Notes: a model not told the origin generated them from the sequence alone. A DNA stretch of 64,000 nt from Nostoc calcicola FACHB-3891 (GCF_014697355.1 NZ_JACJRQ010000034.1:16714-80713); one strand, 5' to 3'; shown: positions 52,301 through 61,054, numbered from the stretch's first letter. Program-made: numbers and translations.

Positions 52301-52389
52301 TATTAACTGTGAACGATTCATTTTTAAAGCAGAATCGGCAGTTATAAGAGGTGCTGTGTCCTGTATGTCTGAGGCTTCTTGCCTAATAC

Positions 52390-53466
52390 CTAACGCACTG
52401 TTTCCCGCAAAGCCTCAGTATCAATGGGTTTGATGAGGTAAAGTAACAGCAGATTCCAAACAATTGCTGCAATCAAGGGTAGTTTGCGAATCAGCTTCAC
52501 CAATTTTGGTGTAGAACTGCGCTCAATCTCTGCTATTTTCAAGTTGTAATCTGAGCATTTTTGCAGACGTGGGAAAAACTGGGGATGTTCGGTATTCAAC
52601 ATTACGGGAAAAGCCCGTCCCGCAGTTTCGTTAGTGTTGCGAACCACTTGGCGATCGAATTCTGTTGCTTCGAGTCCCAGGGAATGGTAAAAACTAGCCC
52701 GTTCGTGAACCGTCAGCGTGTGGGTGGCAAATACTGATAACAGGAAAAAGCGACTCCATAATCTGGCTTTCCAGGTTTTCCAAAGCTGCGGTTGCGATCG
52801 CAATAATGCTTTGAATATATCCCCGTGACGGTTTTCGTCTTGACACCAACTTTCAAATTTGCGGAAGATGGGGTAAAACTGGTTTTCTGGATGCTTTTGT
52901 AAATGTCGGTAGATAATAATGTAACGCCAGTAACCGATTTTTTCTGATAGGTAGACTGTATAAATCACCCACTCAATCGGGAAAAACGTATAAGTGCGGG
53001 TTTTAGTAACTGTGGCCAAATCGAGGGAAACTTTGAAGTCCCCCATTGCTTTGTTGAGAAATCCAGCGTGGCGGGCTTCATCACGCGCCATTAACTGAAA
53101 TATTTCCGCCAAAAGAGGACTGCGGCCTTTGAGTTTTCGGGATAGTTCTTTAAACAACAAAAACCCAGAAAACTCTGAAATACACGAACGTTCTAGATAT
53201 TCAATAAAGGCACGGCGTGATTCCCCACCAATATGTTCCCACGACTGCTCAAACGCCTCATCCCGAACGAAATGGTGACGGTTGTAGTCTGCTCGCATTT
53301 CTTCCAGCATCGCTGTTAACTCAGTTTCCTGAGCAGACAAATCCAGGTTGGCTGCGGTTTCAAAGTCTGTGGTGTAAAACCGGGGAGTAAGTATCGTTTC
53401 TTGGCTTGGCTCTTTGATTCCAGCTTTTGGTTGCTTGGGGGTAGACTGAGGTAGGGTATTAACCAT
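52390..53466 (-). CDS. acsF: Mg-protoporphyrin IX monomethyl ester oxidative cyclase
   Basis: Oxygen-dependent di-iron cyclase that forms the fifth ring of chlorophyll (AcsF/ChlA), 358 residues from ATG 53466; a TTG at 53484 would add six residues. The di-iron ligands lie in E-x-x-H motifs MARDEARHAGFLN and CQDENRHGD, with LERSCISEFSGFLLFKEL upstream. RFYTTDFETAANLDL and DYNRHHFVRDEAFEQSWEH are typical. It is divergent from hemF (240 bp apart), and the gap carries two nearly identical palindromes. Cyanobacteria often have two cyclases for different oxygen levels; which one this is cannot be told. Confidence 0.96.
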   Translation of the reverse strand: MVNTLPQSTPKQPKAGIKEPSQETILTPRFYTTDFETAANLDLSAQETELTAMLEEMRADYNRHHFVRDEAFEQSWEHIGGESRRAFIEYLERSCISEFSGFLLFKELSRKLKGRSPLLAEIFQLMARDEARHAGFLNKAMGDFKVSLDLATVTKTRTYTFFPIEWVIYTVYLSEKIGYWRYIIIYRHLQKHPENQFYPIFRKFESWCQDENRHGDIFKALLRSQPQLWKTWKARLWSRFFLLSVFATHTLTVHERASFYHSLGLEATEFDRQVVRNTNETAGRAFPVMLNTEHPQFFPRLQKCSDYNLKIAEIERSSTPKLVKLIRKLPLIAAIVWNLLLLYLIKPIDTEALRETVR

Positions 53467-53496
53467 GATGGCGCTGTTAATCAACTATTGCTTTGT

Positions 53497-53512
53497 ATAA
53501 CTATAAAGTTAT
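53497..53512. promoter_or_regulatory. Palindromic operator candidate near acsF
   Basis: ATAACTATAAAGTTAT: perfect 6-bp arms ATAACT / AGTTAT around ATAA, 30 bp before the acsF start. It differs by one base from the centre of the palindrome at 53661-53682. Confidence 0.65.
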
Positions 53513-53660
53513 GATAGTTGGAGTTTTTTGACTAGACCCGTGATTAAAATTTCTACATTTCTTTAGCAAAGTTCAAATTTGGCAGCTAGAACTGTTGCAT
53601 TGCAAGCTAAAGCCAAAAAAGCAGTTTATTAAGTTTTGAAAACTTTGAACTTTTATTGAC

Positions 53661-53682
53661 TTAATAACTATAGAGTTATTAA
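53661..53682. promoter_or_regulatory. Palindromic operator candidate near hemF
   Basis: Perfect 9-bp arms TTAATAACT and AGTTATTAA around ATAG, 23 bp before the hemF start. The central 16 bp match the acsF-proximal site at 15 of 16 positions. Confidence 0.65.
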
Positions 53683-53705
53683 CTAGAGATTAAAAGGTAT
53701 CTAAC

Positions 53706-54749
53706 ATGGGTCGTCATTCAGGGAATCCAACACAATTACTCACACCTTTTGGCAATACACTTCCTGTGGATTCACGCCAGCGCGTAAAACAATTTATGCA
53801 GAGTTTACAGGATCAAATTTGTACTGTACTGGAACAACTCGACGGACAAGCCCGCTTTCGAGAAGATCGTTGGGAACGGGCAGAAGGTGGTGAAGGACGT
53901 ACCCGTGTGATTCGGGAAGGGCGGGTGTTTGAACAAGGCGGTGTTAACTTTTCAGAAGTTTGGGGTGATAGTTTACCTCCTTCAATTCTCAGCCAACGAA
54001 AAGAAGCAGCCGGACATGATTTTTTTGCCACTGGAACCTCGTTAGTGTTGCATCCTCGGAATCCCTACGTGCCAACCGTACACCTAAACTACCGTTACTT
54101 TGAAGCTGGTTCTATTTGGTGGTTTGGTGGAGGGGCTGATTTAACCCCATACTACCCCTTTGTAGAAGATGCGATTCACTTTCACTCCTCCCTAAAACGT
54201 GCTTGTGATGACTATCATCCAGAATATTATCCAGTTTTCAAGCACTGGTGTGATGAATATTTTTACTTGGGGCATCGCCAGGAACAACGAGGCATCGGTG
54301 GCATATTTTTTGACTATCAAGACGCGAGTGGGAAACTTTATGTTGGTTCCCAAACAGATAGTCCGGCGGCACTCTACAGTCAACAAGTAGGGGAAGTATC
54401 TCGTAGCTGGGAAGATATTTTCAGCTTTGTACATCAATGCGGTTTAGCATTTTTACCTGCTTACGTGCCTATTGTAGAACGAAGGCAACAAATGGAGTAT
54501 GGCGATCGCCAGCGCCAGTTTCAATTGTACCGTCGGGGTCGTTACGCAGAGTTTAATCTGGTGTATGACAGGGGAACAGTTTTCGGTCTGCAAACCCAGG
54601 GACGGGCGGAATCTATTTTGATGTCTCTACCACCTCTAGCACGCTGGGAATATTGCTACGAACCAGAACCAGGCACACCCGAATCACGGCTGAGCGAAAT
54701 CTTTCTTCAGCCTCACGATTGGCTAAATGGGACTTTTGCTCAAAAATAA
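53706..54749 (+). CDS. hemF: Oxygen-dependent coproporphyrinogen III oxidase
   Basis: Converts coproporphyrinogen III to protoporphyrinogen IX with O2, on the shared heme/chlorophyll pathway. It is 347 residues, full length. Conserved features are FREDRWERAEGGEGRTRVI, GVNFSEVWG, HPRNPYVPTVHLNYRYF, WWFGGGADLTPYYPF (with the catalytic-region Asp), RGIGGIFFDY and YRRGRYAEFNLVYDRGT. It is divergent from acsF, an enzyme that acts later in the same pathway, and both promoters carry the same palindrome, which suggests joint control. Confidence 0.97.
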   Translation: MGRHSGNPTQLLTPFGNTLPVDSRQRVKQFMQSLQDQICTVLEQLDGQARFREDRWERAEGGEGRTRVIREGRVFEQGGVNFSEVWGDSLPPSILSQRKEAAGHDFFATGTSLVLHPRNPYVPTVHLNYRYFEAGSIWWFGGGADLTPYYPFVEDAIHFHSSLKRACDDYHPEYYPVFKHWCDEYFYLGHRQEQRGIGGIFFDYQDASGKLYVGSQTDSPAALYSQQVGEVSRSWEDIFSFVHQCGLAFLPAYVPIVERRQQMEYGDRQRQFQLYRRGRYAEFNLVYDRGTVFGLQTQGRAESILMSLPPLARWEYCYEPEPGTPESRLSEIFLQPHDWLNGTFAQK

Positions 54750-54895
54750 CAACATTTTTCAGCAATGAGGTATTCACCATGAGCAGTCATTTTTAGATCG
54801 ACTCCATACCTGTCTGTTGTGCGTTCTCCCTCTTTACGATCTTGAGAAACTTGGAATAAGCGATACACTAAGAAAAATTCCTTGAGGAAACGTTA

Positions 54896-55285
54896 ATGGC
54901 ACGGTCAAACGGGATTAAAAGTGAAACTTCTGCACAGGAATTGCCTACAACTTCAGACCAAGATACAGTAACAATTGAAGAAGAGCTTGAATCAGTGGAG
55001 GGTGGCCAGGATATTGATGATATCTTGAACTCGCTAAAAAGCTTACTGAGTTCCGTAGAAAAGCTCCAAAAAGTCCGCCAAGAAGTGGGCGACATCAAGC
55101 CCTTGATTGGGCGGATGCTCGACGGGGAACTAGTTAGTGGTGAAGAACTTGAGCAACTCAAAACAGGTGTGAGTAGTCTTTTTCGCCTTGTTCGCGCTCA
55201 TAGCGATCATCAAGCAGCTTTGGCTAAAGCGCAACCTGCTAGAAACTTGTTAGATCAAGTACTCAAAGAGCGTAAAGCTAATTGA
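54896..55285 (+). CDS. Small helical hypothetical protein
   Basis: A 129-residue soluble acidic protein with no recognised domain. The N-terminal 40 residues are polar and probably disordered. Residues about 40-125 form helices with heptad-like spacing (IDDILNSLKSLLSSVEKLQKV, LVSGEELEQLKTGVSSLFRL), likely a coiled coil. Preceded by GAGGAAACGTT (SD). Similar short proteins exist in Nostocales, as far as I can judge from sequence style. No functional call can be made. Confidence 0.7.
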   Translation: MARSNGIKSETSAQELPTTSDQDTVTIEEELESVEGGQDIDDILNSLKSLLSSVEKLQKVRQEVGDIKPLIGRMLDGELVSGEELEQLKTGVSSLFRLVRAHSDHQAALAKAQPARNLLDQVLKERKAN

Positions 55286-55579
55286 ATTGGGGACTGGGGA
55301 TTGGCAAGAGGATGGGGAGACAAGTCTGAGCTAGGGCTTCCGAAGAACAGAACTTCTCCTAAGGGAGACGCTACCAACGGAAGAGGCAAAGAATTTTAAA
55401 CCAAGCATTGTTGACTTAACAGACTACCATACCCCATACCTCATGCCCTATTTTCAGGTAAGTTTTCTATCTGACAGCTAAAAAGTTCTGAAAGATCGCG
55501 GTAAGCTAGTTGGAATTAAAGCTGATTATGTCAGTAAATTGTTAAATTAGCTGCTCAGTTTTTCAGGGTGAAATTTGCA
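55286..55579. other. Intergenic region before radical SAM gene
   Basis: 294 bp. A short dispersed repeat word CTAAGGGAGACGCTACC near 55357 lies in it. No gene or clear promoter was identified. Confidence 0.45.
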
Positions 55580-57235
55580 ATGACTGTAAATCTGAAGTCT
55601 TTAGAAAACTCAATGGATCTAGCGGTTGATTTAAAAACCGGTGCTAATCCTCAAAAAAACCGCTACATTCCCTTACATCATCGACGTATTATTTGTATCT
55701 TTCCCAAATACAGCCGCTCATTTGGCACATTTCACTACGCCTACCCACTCATGGGTAATGTCCGGGCTTTTATGCCACCCCAAGGTATTTTAATTGTGGC
55801 TGCTTACTTGCCTCAAGAATGGGAAGTCCGGTTTATTGATGAGAATGTCAAATCGGCAACGAAGGCTGATTACCAATGGGCTGATGTGGTAATTGTCAGT
55901 GGAATGCATATCCAAAAGCCACAGATAAATGAAATTAATGAACTTGCCCATCGAGCTGGCAAAATCACAGTTATCGGTGGTCCTTCTGTATCTGGTTGCC
56001 CAGAATATTATCCAGAATTTGATATTTTACACTTGGGCGAATTGGGAGATGCAACCGATCGCCTGATCGAGTATCTAGACCAAAATTCGCTTCGTCCCCA
56101 AGCACAAATTCGCTTTGAAACCAAAGAACGTTTGCCTCTGACGGAGTTTCCCACACCAGCTTATCATTTATTGAATATTAATGATTATTTCCTAGCAAAC
56201 GTGCAGTTTTCTAGTGGTTGCCCTTATCGTTGCGAGTTTTGTGATATTCCAGAACTCTATGGACGCAATCCCCGGATGAAAACGCCAGAGCAAGTTGTCG
56301 CTGAGTTAGATGCAATGCGGCAATCGGGCAATTTGGGAGCAGTGTATTTTGTTGATGATAACTTTGTTGGCGATCGCCGCGCTGCCATGAAGTTGCTTCC
56401 CCACCTGATTGACTGGCAAAAGCGCAATGGCTACCCGATTCAATTTGCCTGTGAAGCAACCCTCAACCTCGCTCAAAGTCCAAAACTCCTGGAAATGATG
56501 CGCGAAGCCTATTTCTGCACCATCTTTTGCGGCATCGAAACACCAGAACCAGAAGCTCTCCACGCTATTTCCAAAGACCAAAATCTGAGTATGCCAATTT
56601 TAAAAGCGATTCAGGTTTTAAATAGCTATGGTATGGAAGTCGTATCGGGGATCATCATCGGCTTAGATACAGATACACCAGAAACAGGCGATCGCATTCT
56701 CGAATTTATTCGGGCGTCCCAAATTCCAATGTTGACAATTAACCTACTTCATGCATTACCGAGAACTCCTTTATGGCGCAGATTAGAAGCAGAAGGACGA
56801 CTTGTATATGATGAAAGCCGGGAATCAAATGTTGAGTTTTTGATGCCTTACGAGCAAGTTGTCGAAATGTGGCGGCGCTGCATCACCACAGCTTACGAGC
56901 CGGAATTTTTATATCAGCGGTTCGCCTACAACATAGAACATACCTACCCAAACCGTATCAAAGTTCCTAACAGCCCAGCTCGGACTTCTGGGGCTAATAT
57001 TCGCAAAGGTTTAACTTATTTAATCAATATTTTGCTGCGGATAGGCATATTTAGTAACTATCGCCAAACATTCTGGAAAATGGCCAAGCCAGCATTGAAA
57101 ACAGGTGATATTGAAAGCTTGATTCACGTTGGGCTTGTGGGACATCATCTCATTAAGTTTGCCCAAGATTGCGCTAAAAACCAAGAATCGGCTTCGTTTT
57201 ATTCCCAAAAAATCCTGACTAAAGTTCGTAGCTAG
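55580..57235 (+). CDS. B12-binding-domain radical SAM protein, HpnP-like
   Basis: Radical SAM enzyme with an N-terminal cobalamin-binding domain; 551 residues from ATG 55580 (GTG 55568 is less likely). The B12 domain (about 30-180) includes FPKYSRSFGTFHYAYPLMG, VRFIDENVKSATKADYQWAD and VIGGPSVSGCPEYYP. The radical SAM cluster is Cys214, Cys218 and Cys221 in SSGCPYRCEFCDIPELYGR. Then come YFVDDNFVGDRRAAMKLL, TIFCGIETPEP and SGIIIGLDTDTPET. The pattern closely resembles HpnP, which methylates hopanoids at C-2, known in Nostoc. No other hopanoid gene is adjacent, so the assignment is provisional. The next genes (CDP-alcohol transferase and 2OG oxygenase) may belong to lipid or natural-product chemistry. 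Confidence 0.85.
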   Translation: MTVNLKSLENSMDLAVDLKTGANPQKNRYIPLHHRRIICIFPKYSRSFGTFHYAYPLMGNVRAFMPPQGILIVAAYLPQEWEVRFIDENVKSATKADYQWADVVIVSGMHIQKPQINEINELAHRAGKITVIGGPSVSGCPEYYPEFDILHLGELGDATDRLIEYLDQNSLRPQAQIRFETKERLPLTEFPTPAYHLLNINDYFLANVQFSSGCPYRCEFCDIPELYGRNPRMKTPEQVVAELDAMRQSGNLGAVYFVDDNFVGDRRAAMKLLPHLIDWQKRNGYPIQFACEATLNLAQSPKLLEMMREAYFCTIFCGIETPEPEALHAISKDQNLSMPILKAIQVLNSYGMEVVSGIIIGLDTDTPETGDRILEFIRASQIPMLTINLLHALPRTPLWRRLEAEGRLVYDESRESNVEFLMPYEQVVEMWRRCITTAYEPEFLYQRFAYNIEHTYPNRIKVPNSPARTSGANIRKGLTYLINILLRIGIFSNYRQTFWKMAKPALKTGDIESLIHVGLVGHHLIKFAQDCAKNQESASFYSQKILTKVRS

Positions 57236-57280
57236 TAAGTATTTACTCTATACTTTCTCAGTGTTTGTATTTAACCACCG

Positions 57281-57502
57281 CTTGCACTGTTAATGCATCG
57301 CCCTACACTGTTAATTCATCGCCCTGCACTGTTAATTCATCGCCCTGCACTGTTAATGCATCGCCTTGCACTGTTAATGCATCGCCTTGCACTGTTAATG
57401 CATCGCCCTGCATTGTTAATGCATCGCCTTGCACTGTTAATGCATCGCCCTGCATTGTTAATGCATCGCCCTGCATTGTTAATGCATCACCCTGCATTAG
57501 AT
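57281..57502. repeat. 21-bp minisatellite, about ten copies
   Basis: The unit is CACTGTTAATGCATCGCCCTG with small variants (GCACTG/GCATTG, AATGC/AATTC). The period is a multiple of three, so several frames on both strands stay open: plus strand heptapeptide SPCTVNA, minus strand MQGDALT. No SD or conserved flanks support a gene. Likely a non-coding, slippage-prone repeat, although the leftward heptapeptide is a possible translated product. Confidence 0.85.
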
Positions 57503-57518
57503 ATCTGGGAAAAAAGAA

Positions 57519-57563
57519 TGTAGAGACGTAGCAATGCTACGTCTTTACTGCTACGTCTCTACA
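57519..57563. repeat. Inverted repeat hairpin
   Basis: Perfect 15-bp arms TGTAGAGACGTAGCA and TGCTACGTCTCTACA around a 15-nt loop; typical dispersed hairpin of these genomes. Could end transcription of the radical SAM unit. Confidence 0.7.
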
Positions 57564-57739
57564 ACGATTTCCGATAAGTTCTAAATTCTGAATTCCCCTG
57601 TAAGACATACAGCGTTGCTACCCTAATGTATGATTTAATTCCCAGAAAATTAATGTAGAATAAAAATCTATATCTATAGACAGATGTGGTAATTATCAGT
57701 TTACAAACTTAAAGCCCACATCAAATTTGACTTTGATTT

Positions 57740-58345
57740 ATGACGACAAAGACTTGGGATGCTCAATTTGCTTACTGGCTAGTTCGACCTCTAAAAGACA
57801 GTTGGGTAAATCCCAATCATCTCACCACAGTCCGACTTGTAACAGGACTAGCCGCTGCTATTGCATTGGCAGTTGGGGATGATATCTGGGCTAACATTGG
57901 AACAGTGCTGTTTGCTTTATCCAACTTTTTGGATCATACGGATGGCGAATTAGCCCGTTTGAGTGGAAAAAGCAGCAAATGGGGACATCAGTACGACCTT
58001 TTTAGTGATGCCATTATCCACATTCTCTTATTTATGGGCATTGGGTATGGTCTTAGGGGAGGTGAACTTGGTTCGTGGGCGTTGCTTATGGGGATAGTGT
58101 CTGGCGTGTCTGTTGCTTGCATCTTTCATTTGCGAAATGAGATGGAACAGCGTTTAGGTAAAGAGGCCATCCGTCAACCGAATTTTGCTGGCTTTGATAT
58201 TGAAGATGTGCTGTATTTGTTTCCCATAGTCACCTTACTGGATGGACTACAACCATTACTAATTGCAGCTACAATTGGTGCGCCAATGTTTGCTGTGTGG
58301 GTAATTTGGCAATTTTTTGCACTCCCACAGTCTCAAGCAAATTAG
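57740..58345 (+). CDS. CDP-alcohol phosphatidyltransferase family membrane protein
   Basis: A 201-residue integral membrane enzyme that would transfer a phospho-lipid or polyol group from a CDP-activated donor. The family signature is complete: Asp65, Asp68, Gly69, Ala72, Arg73, Gly82, Asp86 and Asp90 (DHTDGELAR through DLFSD). About five hydrophobic helices. The N-terminal segment DAQFAYWLVRPLKDSWVNPNHLTT is typical of this family. Which alcohol is used cannot be told; the 2OG oxygenase downstream may act in the same pathway. Confidence 0.9.
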   Translation: MTTKTWDAQFAYWLVRPLKDSWVNPNHLTTVRLVTGLAAAIALAVGDDIWANIGTVLFALSNFLDHTDGELARLSGKSSKWGHQYDLFSDAIIHILLFMGIGYGLRGGELGSWALLMGIVSGVSVACIFHLRNEMEQRLGKEAIRQPNFAGFDIEDVLYLFPIVTLLDGLQPLLIAATIGAPMFAVWVIWQFFALPQSQAN

Positions 58346-58349
58346 GGAA

Positions 58350-58505
58350 TGGGGCATGGGGAAGAGGACAAGGGGACAAGGAGAATTGGGGACAAGGGGA
58401 AAGACTTGTTTGCAAGTTCTCACTCAAGTCACCTTGTCCCCTTGTCCCCTTGTCTCCCCTGCTCCCTCATCTCCCCATCTCCCCACTCCCCACTCCCCAC
58501 TCCCT
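58350..58505. repeat. Opposed short G- and C-rich tandem repeats
   Basis: ACAAGGGGACAAGG-type words (58365-58398) face CTTGTCCCCTTGTCCCC (about 58432-58452), then CCCCACTCCCCACTCCC (about 58482-58503). The arms could pair. Three small overlapping open frames here are repeats, not genes. Confidence 0.75.
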
Positions 58506-58514
58506 TTTTGATTA

Positions 58515-59237
58515 ATGAAGCTTCCAACTGAAATTTATCAAGCTATAGCAGCGGTTGAGTATCAAAAACTTCAAGCGGAGTTTCAAGCACAGAATGAATT
58601 TTTGGTGCTAGAAAACTTTCTTCCTAATTCGATTCTGAATCAGTTTTTGAGTTTGTTACCATCGCTGCAACCTGCTATCAATCGAAACTATATTCCCAAT
58701 CATAAAAAAGGCGGTAGTATTAGCCGCTATAGTTTAGATAGCCTAGCGCCGATTTTTGGAGAATTTTATCAACTAAATGCCTTTTTCGAGTTTCTCAACA
58801 AAATTACGGGTGAAAAACTGCTTCCCTGTCCCGATCGCGATCCCCATACTTACGCGCTGTATTATTATACTGAGCCTGGAGATCATATCCAATATCACTA
58901 CGATACATCTTACTATCGCGGCAAACGCTACACAGTGTTACTGGGTTTAGTTGACCACTCGTCAAGTAAGTTGGAATATCAACTCTACAAGGATATTCCA
59001 GATCGAGAGACAGAAACGCGATCGCTGTCCTTAACTGCTGGTACTCTAGTATTATTTAACGGTGACAACCTTTACCACAGAGTTACTCCTTTAGGCAAAA
59101 ATGAACAGCGGATTGTTTTGACTTTAGAATATGTCACCGACACCCGCATGGGTATGTTAAAACGTTTTGTCTCAAATATGAAAGATGCGATCGCCTATTT
59201 TGGTTTTCGCCAAGTCTTTCGCCGTCAGGTTAACTAA
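58515..59237 (+). CDS. 2-oxoglutarate/Fe(II)-dependent oxygenase family protein
   Basis: A 240-residue protein of the 2OG-Fe(II) dioxygenase superfamily. The iron triad can be read as His128 and Asp130 in IQYHYDTSYYR and His188 in DNLYHRVTPLG; Arg199 in NEQRIVLTLEY would bind 2-oxoglutarate. The N-terminal 100 residues are helical. It resembles the prolyl-4-hydroxylase-like or biosynthetic oxygenase groups more than TauD. It follows the CDP-alcohol phosphatidyltransferase after 170 bp of repeats, same strand. The substrate is unknown. Confidence 0.88.
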   Translation: MKLPTEIYQAIAAVEYQKLQAEFQAQNEFLVLENFLPNSILNQFLSLLPSLQPAINRNYIPNHKKGGSISRYSLDSLAPIFGEFYQLNAFFEFLNKITGEKLLPCPDRDPHTYALYYYTEPGDHIQYHYDTSYYRGKRYTVLLGLVDHSSSKLEYQLYKDIPDRETETRSLSLTAGTLVLFNGDNLYHRVTPLGKNEQRIVLTLEYVTDTRMGMLKRFVSNMKDAIAYFGFRQVFRRQVN

Positions 59238-59365
59238 TGTCGCTAGACGTAAGTCAAATAGCAAGTACAAGAAAAATTTATTACCTCAGAAAGAAGCTAC
59301 AAATTATTTAGTAATCCAAAATCATCTTATTGATTATATTTATAGAAATTTCTATAAATTTGGAA

Positions 59366-61036
59366 ATGGAAAGTTTAATTGAATTTACCTTGTTTGCTCC
59401 TCGTAACCAAGGAGCAGTTTTAATTGGGTCATTTTCTGATTGGCAAGAAATACCAATGCAAAAAGATGAAGATGGTTATTTTCGCACTCAGATACAACTA
59501 AAAGACGGGGTTTATCAATATAAATTTCGCGTTCAAACCAAAAGTCCCAATTTTGCACCTGATGAATGGATAGATATTATTGATCCCAAGGCAACAGATG
59601 TTAATGAAACAGAAAAACACGCTAGAGTGCGAATTAAAGATGGGCAACGTATAGTTGATACTTATATTTGGCAAAACGACGAAATACCCTTGCCTGATAA
59701 TCGAAAATTAATCATATATGAAATGCACGTTGCCGATTTCACAGGTGACGAGATTGACCCTGATAAACGAGGTAAATATTTAGGAGTAATTGCCAAGTTA
59801 GATTATCTGTGTAAATTGGGAATTAATGCAATTGAACTGATGCCAGTCAATGAGTACCCAGGTAACTATAGCTGGGGCTATAAAGTACGCCACTACTTTG
59901 CTACAGAATCTAGTTACGGTTCCACAGAAGATTTAAAACAATTAATAGACGAGTGTCATGCTAGAGGCATTCGCGTTTTTATAGATGCAATTTATAATCA
60001 TACAGACGAAGAATGTCCATTAATGTTGATTGACCGGAATTATTGGTACTACGAACACAAGCATTATCCAGAAGACCCGGCTAATTATTGGGGACCAGAG
60101 TTCAACTATGATAATTACGACGAAAAATTAAATGTGAAGCCTGCATGGAAATACATCGGTGATGTAGTGCAATTTTGGATTCAAGAATATCACATTGATG
60201 GAATTCGCTTTGATGCGGTGCGCCAATTAGCTAACTTTGAATTTCTCGACTGGCTGGCTAAGCAAACGAAAAACCATGCTGCGCCCAAGGAATTTTATAA
60301 TATAGCCGAACACATTCCGGATACAAACACTGTAGTCAAACCAGATGGGCCACTGGATGCTTGTTGGCATGAAAGTTTTCGCTACTTTCTAGTTCCATAT
60401 ATTTGTGGAAAATCACTTGAATTAAAACAATTAAAAGAGATTTTAGACCCCAGAAAGCAGGGTTATGCAAGTGCTGTTAATGTAATAAATTATTTGGCAA
60501 CACACGATCGCCAACGTCTATTGCGAGAATTAGGTGATACAGGTATCTTTGACACAGAGGCATTTAAGCGAGCAAAGTTAGCAGCAGTCATGCTAATGAC
60601 AGCGATGGGTATACCAATGCTGTGGATGGGAGAAGAGTTTGGCGAATACCAGCAAAAAAGCGAAAGTGTGACTCAACCACAGAAAATTGCTTGGTCTTTG
60701 TTGAAAAGCGATCGTAATCATGATTTATTTAATTGCTATAAAAAACTTATTGCTCTACGCCAGCAAAATCTAGCACTGCAAAGTGACAATATCGAATTTT
60801 TATACGAAAACGCAAACGATCGGGTGCTAGCTTACAGACGCTGGGATCAACAAAATTCTCATATCGTCGTTGTGGTAAATTTTTCTACTCTAAATCTAAC
60901 TAGGTACGAAATTCCAAACTTTCCAATTGCTGAGTATTGGCGAGATTGGTTAGGTAACTATGAAGTGGAAACTCAAGAAGATGTTCTAGTTACTGACTTA
61001 CCAAGCTACACCGCCAAGATATTTGTTTACCAGTAG
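59366..61036 (+). CDS. GH13 alpha-amylase family enzyme with CBM48 domain
   Basis: A 556-residue glycoside hydrolase (ATG 59366; an upstream reading from 59330 adds unrelated residues). It has an N-terminal CBM48-type domain (GSFSDWQEIPMQKDEDGYF to VYQYKFRV), then a (beta/alpha)8 barrel. The catalytic residues read as nucleophile Asp283 (DGIRFDAVR), acid/base Glu315 (EFYNIAEHIPD) and transition-state Asp381 (YLATHDRQR). It resembles branching or debranching-like enzymes (1,4-alpha-glucan branching enzyme/maltooligosyl-trehalose group) rather than simple amylases. Likely acts on glycogen, cytoplasmic (no signal peptide). A good terminator follows. Confidence 0.92.
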   Translation: MESLIEFTLFAPRNQGAVLIGSFSDWQEIPMQKDEDGYFRTQIQLKDGVYQYKFRVQTKSPNFAPDEWIDIIDPKATDVNETEKHARVRIKDGQRIVDTYIWQNDEIPLPDNRKLIIYEMHVADFTGDEIDPDKRGKYLGVIAKLDYLCKLGINAIELMPVNEYPGNYSWGYKVRHYFATESSYGSTEDLKQLIDECHARGIRVFIDAIYNHTDEECPLMLIDRNYWYYEHKHYPEDPANYWGPEFNYDNYDEKLNVKPAWKYIGDVVQFWIQEYHIDGIRFDAVRQLANFEFLDWLAKQTKNHAAPKEFYNIAEHIPDTNTVVKPDGPLDACWHESFRYFLVPYICGKSLELKQLKEILDPRKQGYASAVNVINYLATHDRQRLLRELGDTGIFDTEAFKRAKLAAVMLMTAMGIPMLWMGEEFGEYQQKSESVTQPQKIAWSLLKSDRNHDLFNCYKKLIALRQQNLALQSDNIEFLYENANDRVLAYRRWDQQNSHIVVVVNFSTLNLTRYEIPNFPIAEYWRDWLGNYEVETQEDVLVTDLPSYTAKIFVYQ

Positions 61037-61054
61037 TCTCAGTTGCAAGCAAAT

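Noticed and set aside
57281..57502. Possible CRISPR array
   Set aside because: The 21-bp units are contiguous with no spacers and no cas genes are present; it is a minisatellite.
57265..57531. Overlapping open frames across the minisatellite
   Set aside because: Open only because the unit length is a multiple of three; no SD and no conserved flanks.
58297..58531. Three overlapping small frames after the CDP-alcohol transferase
   Set aside because: Translated from opposed G- and C-rich tandem repeats.
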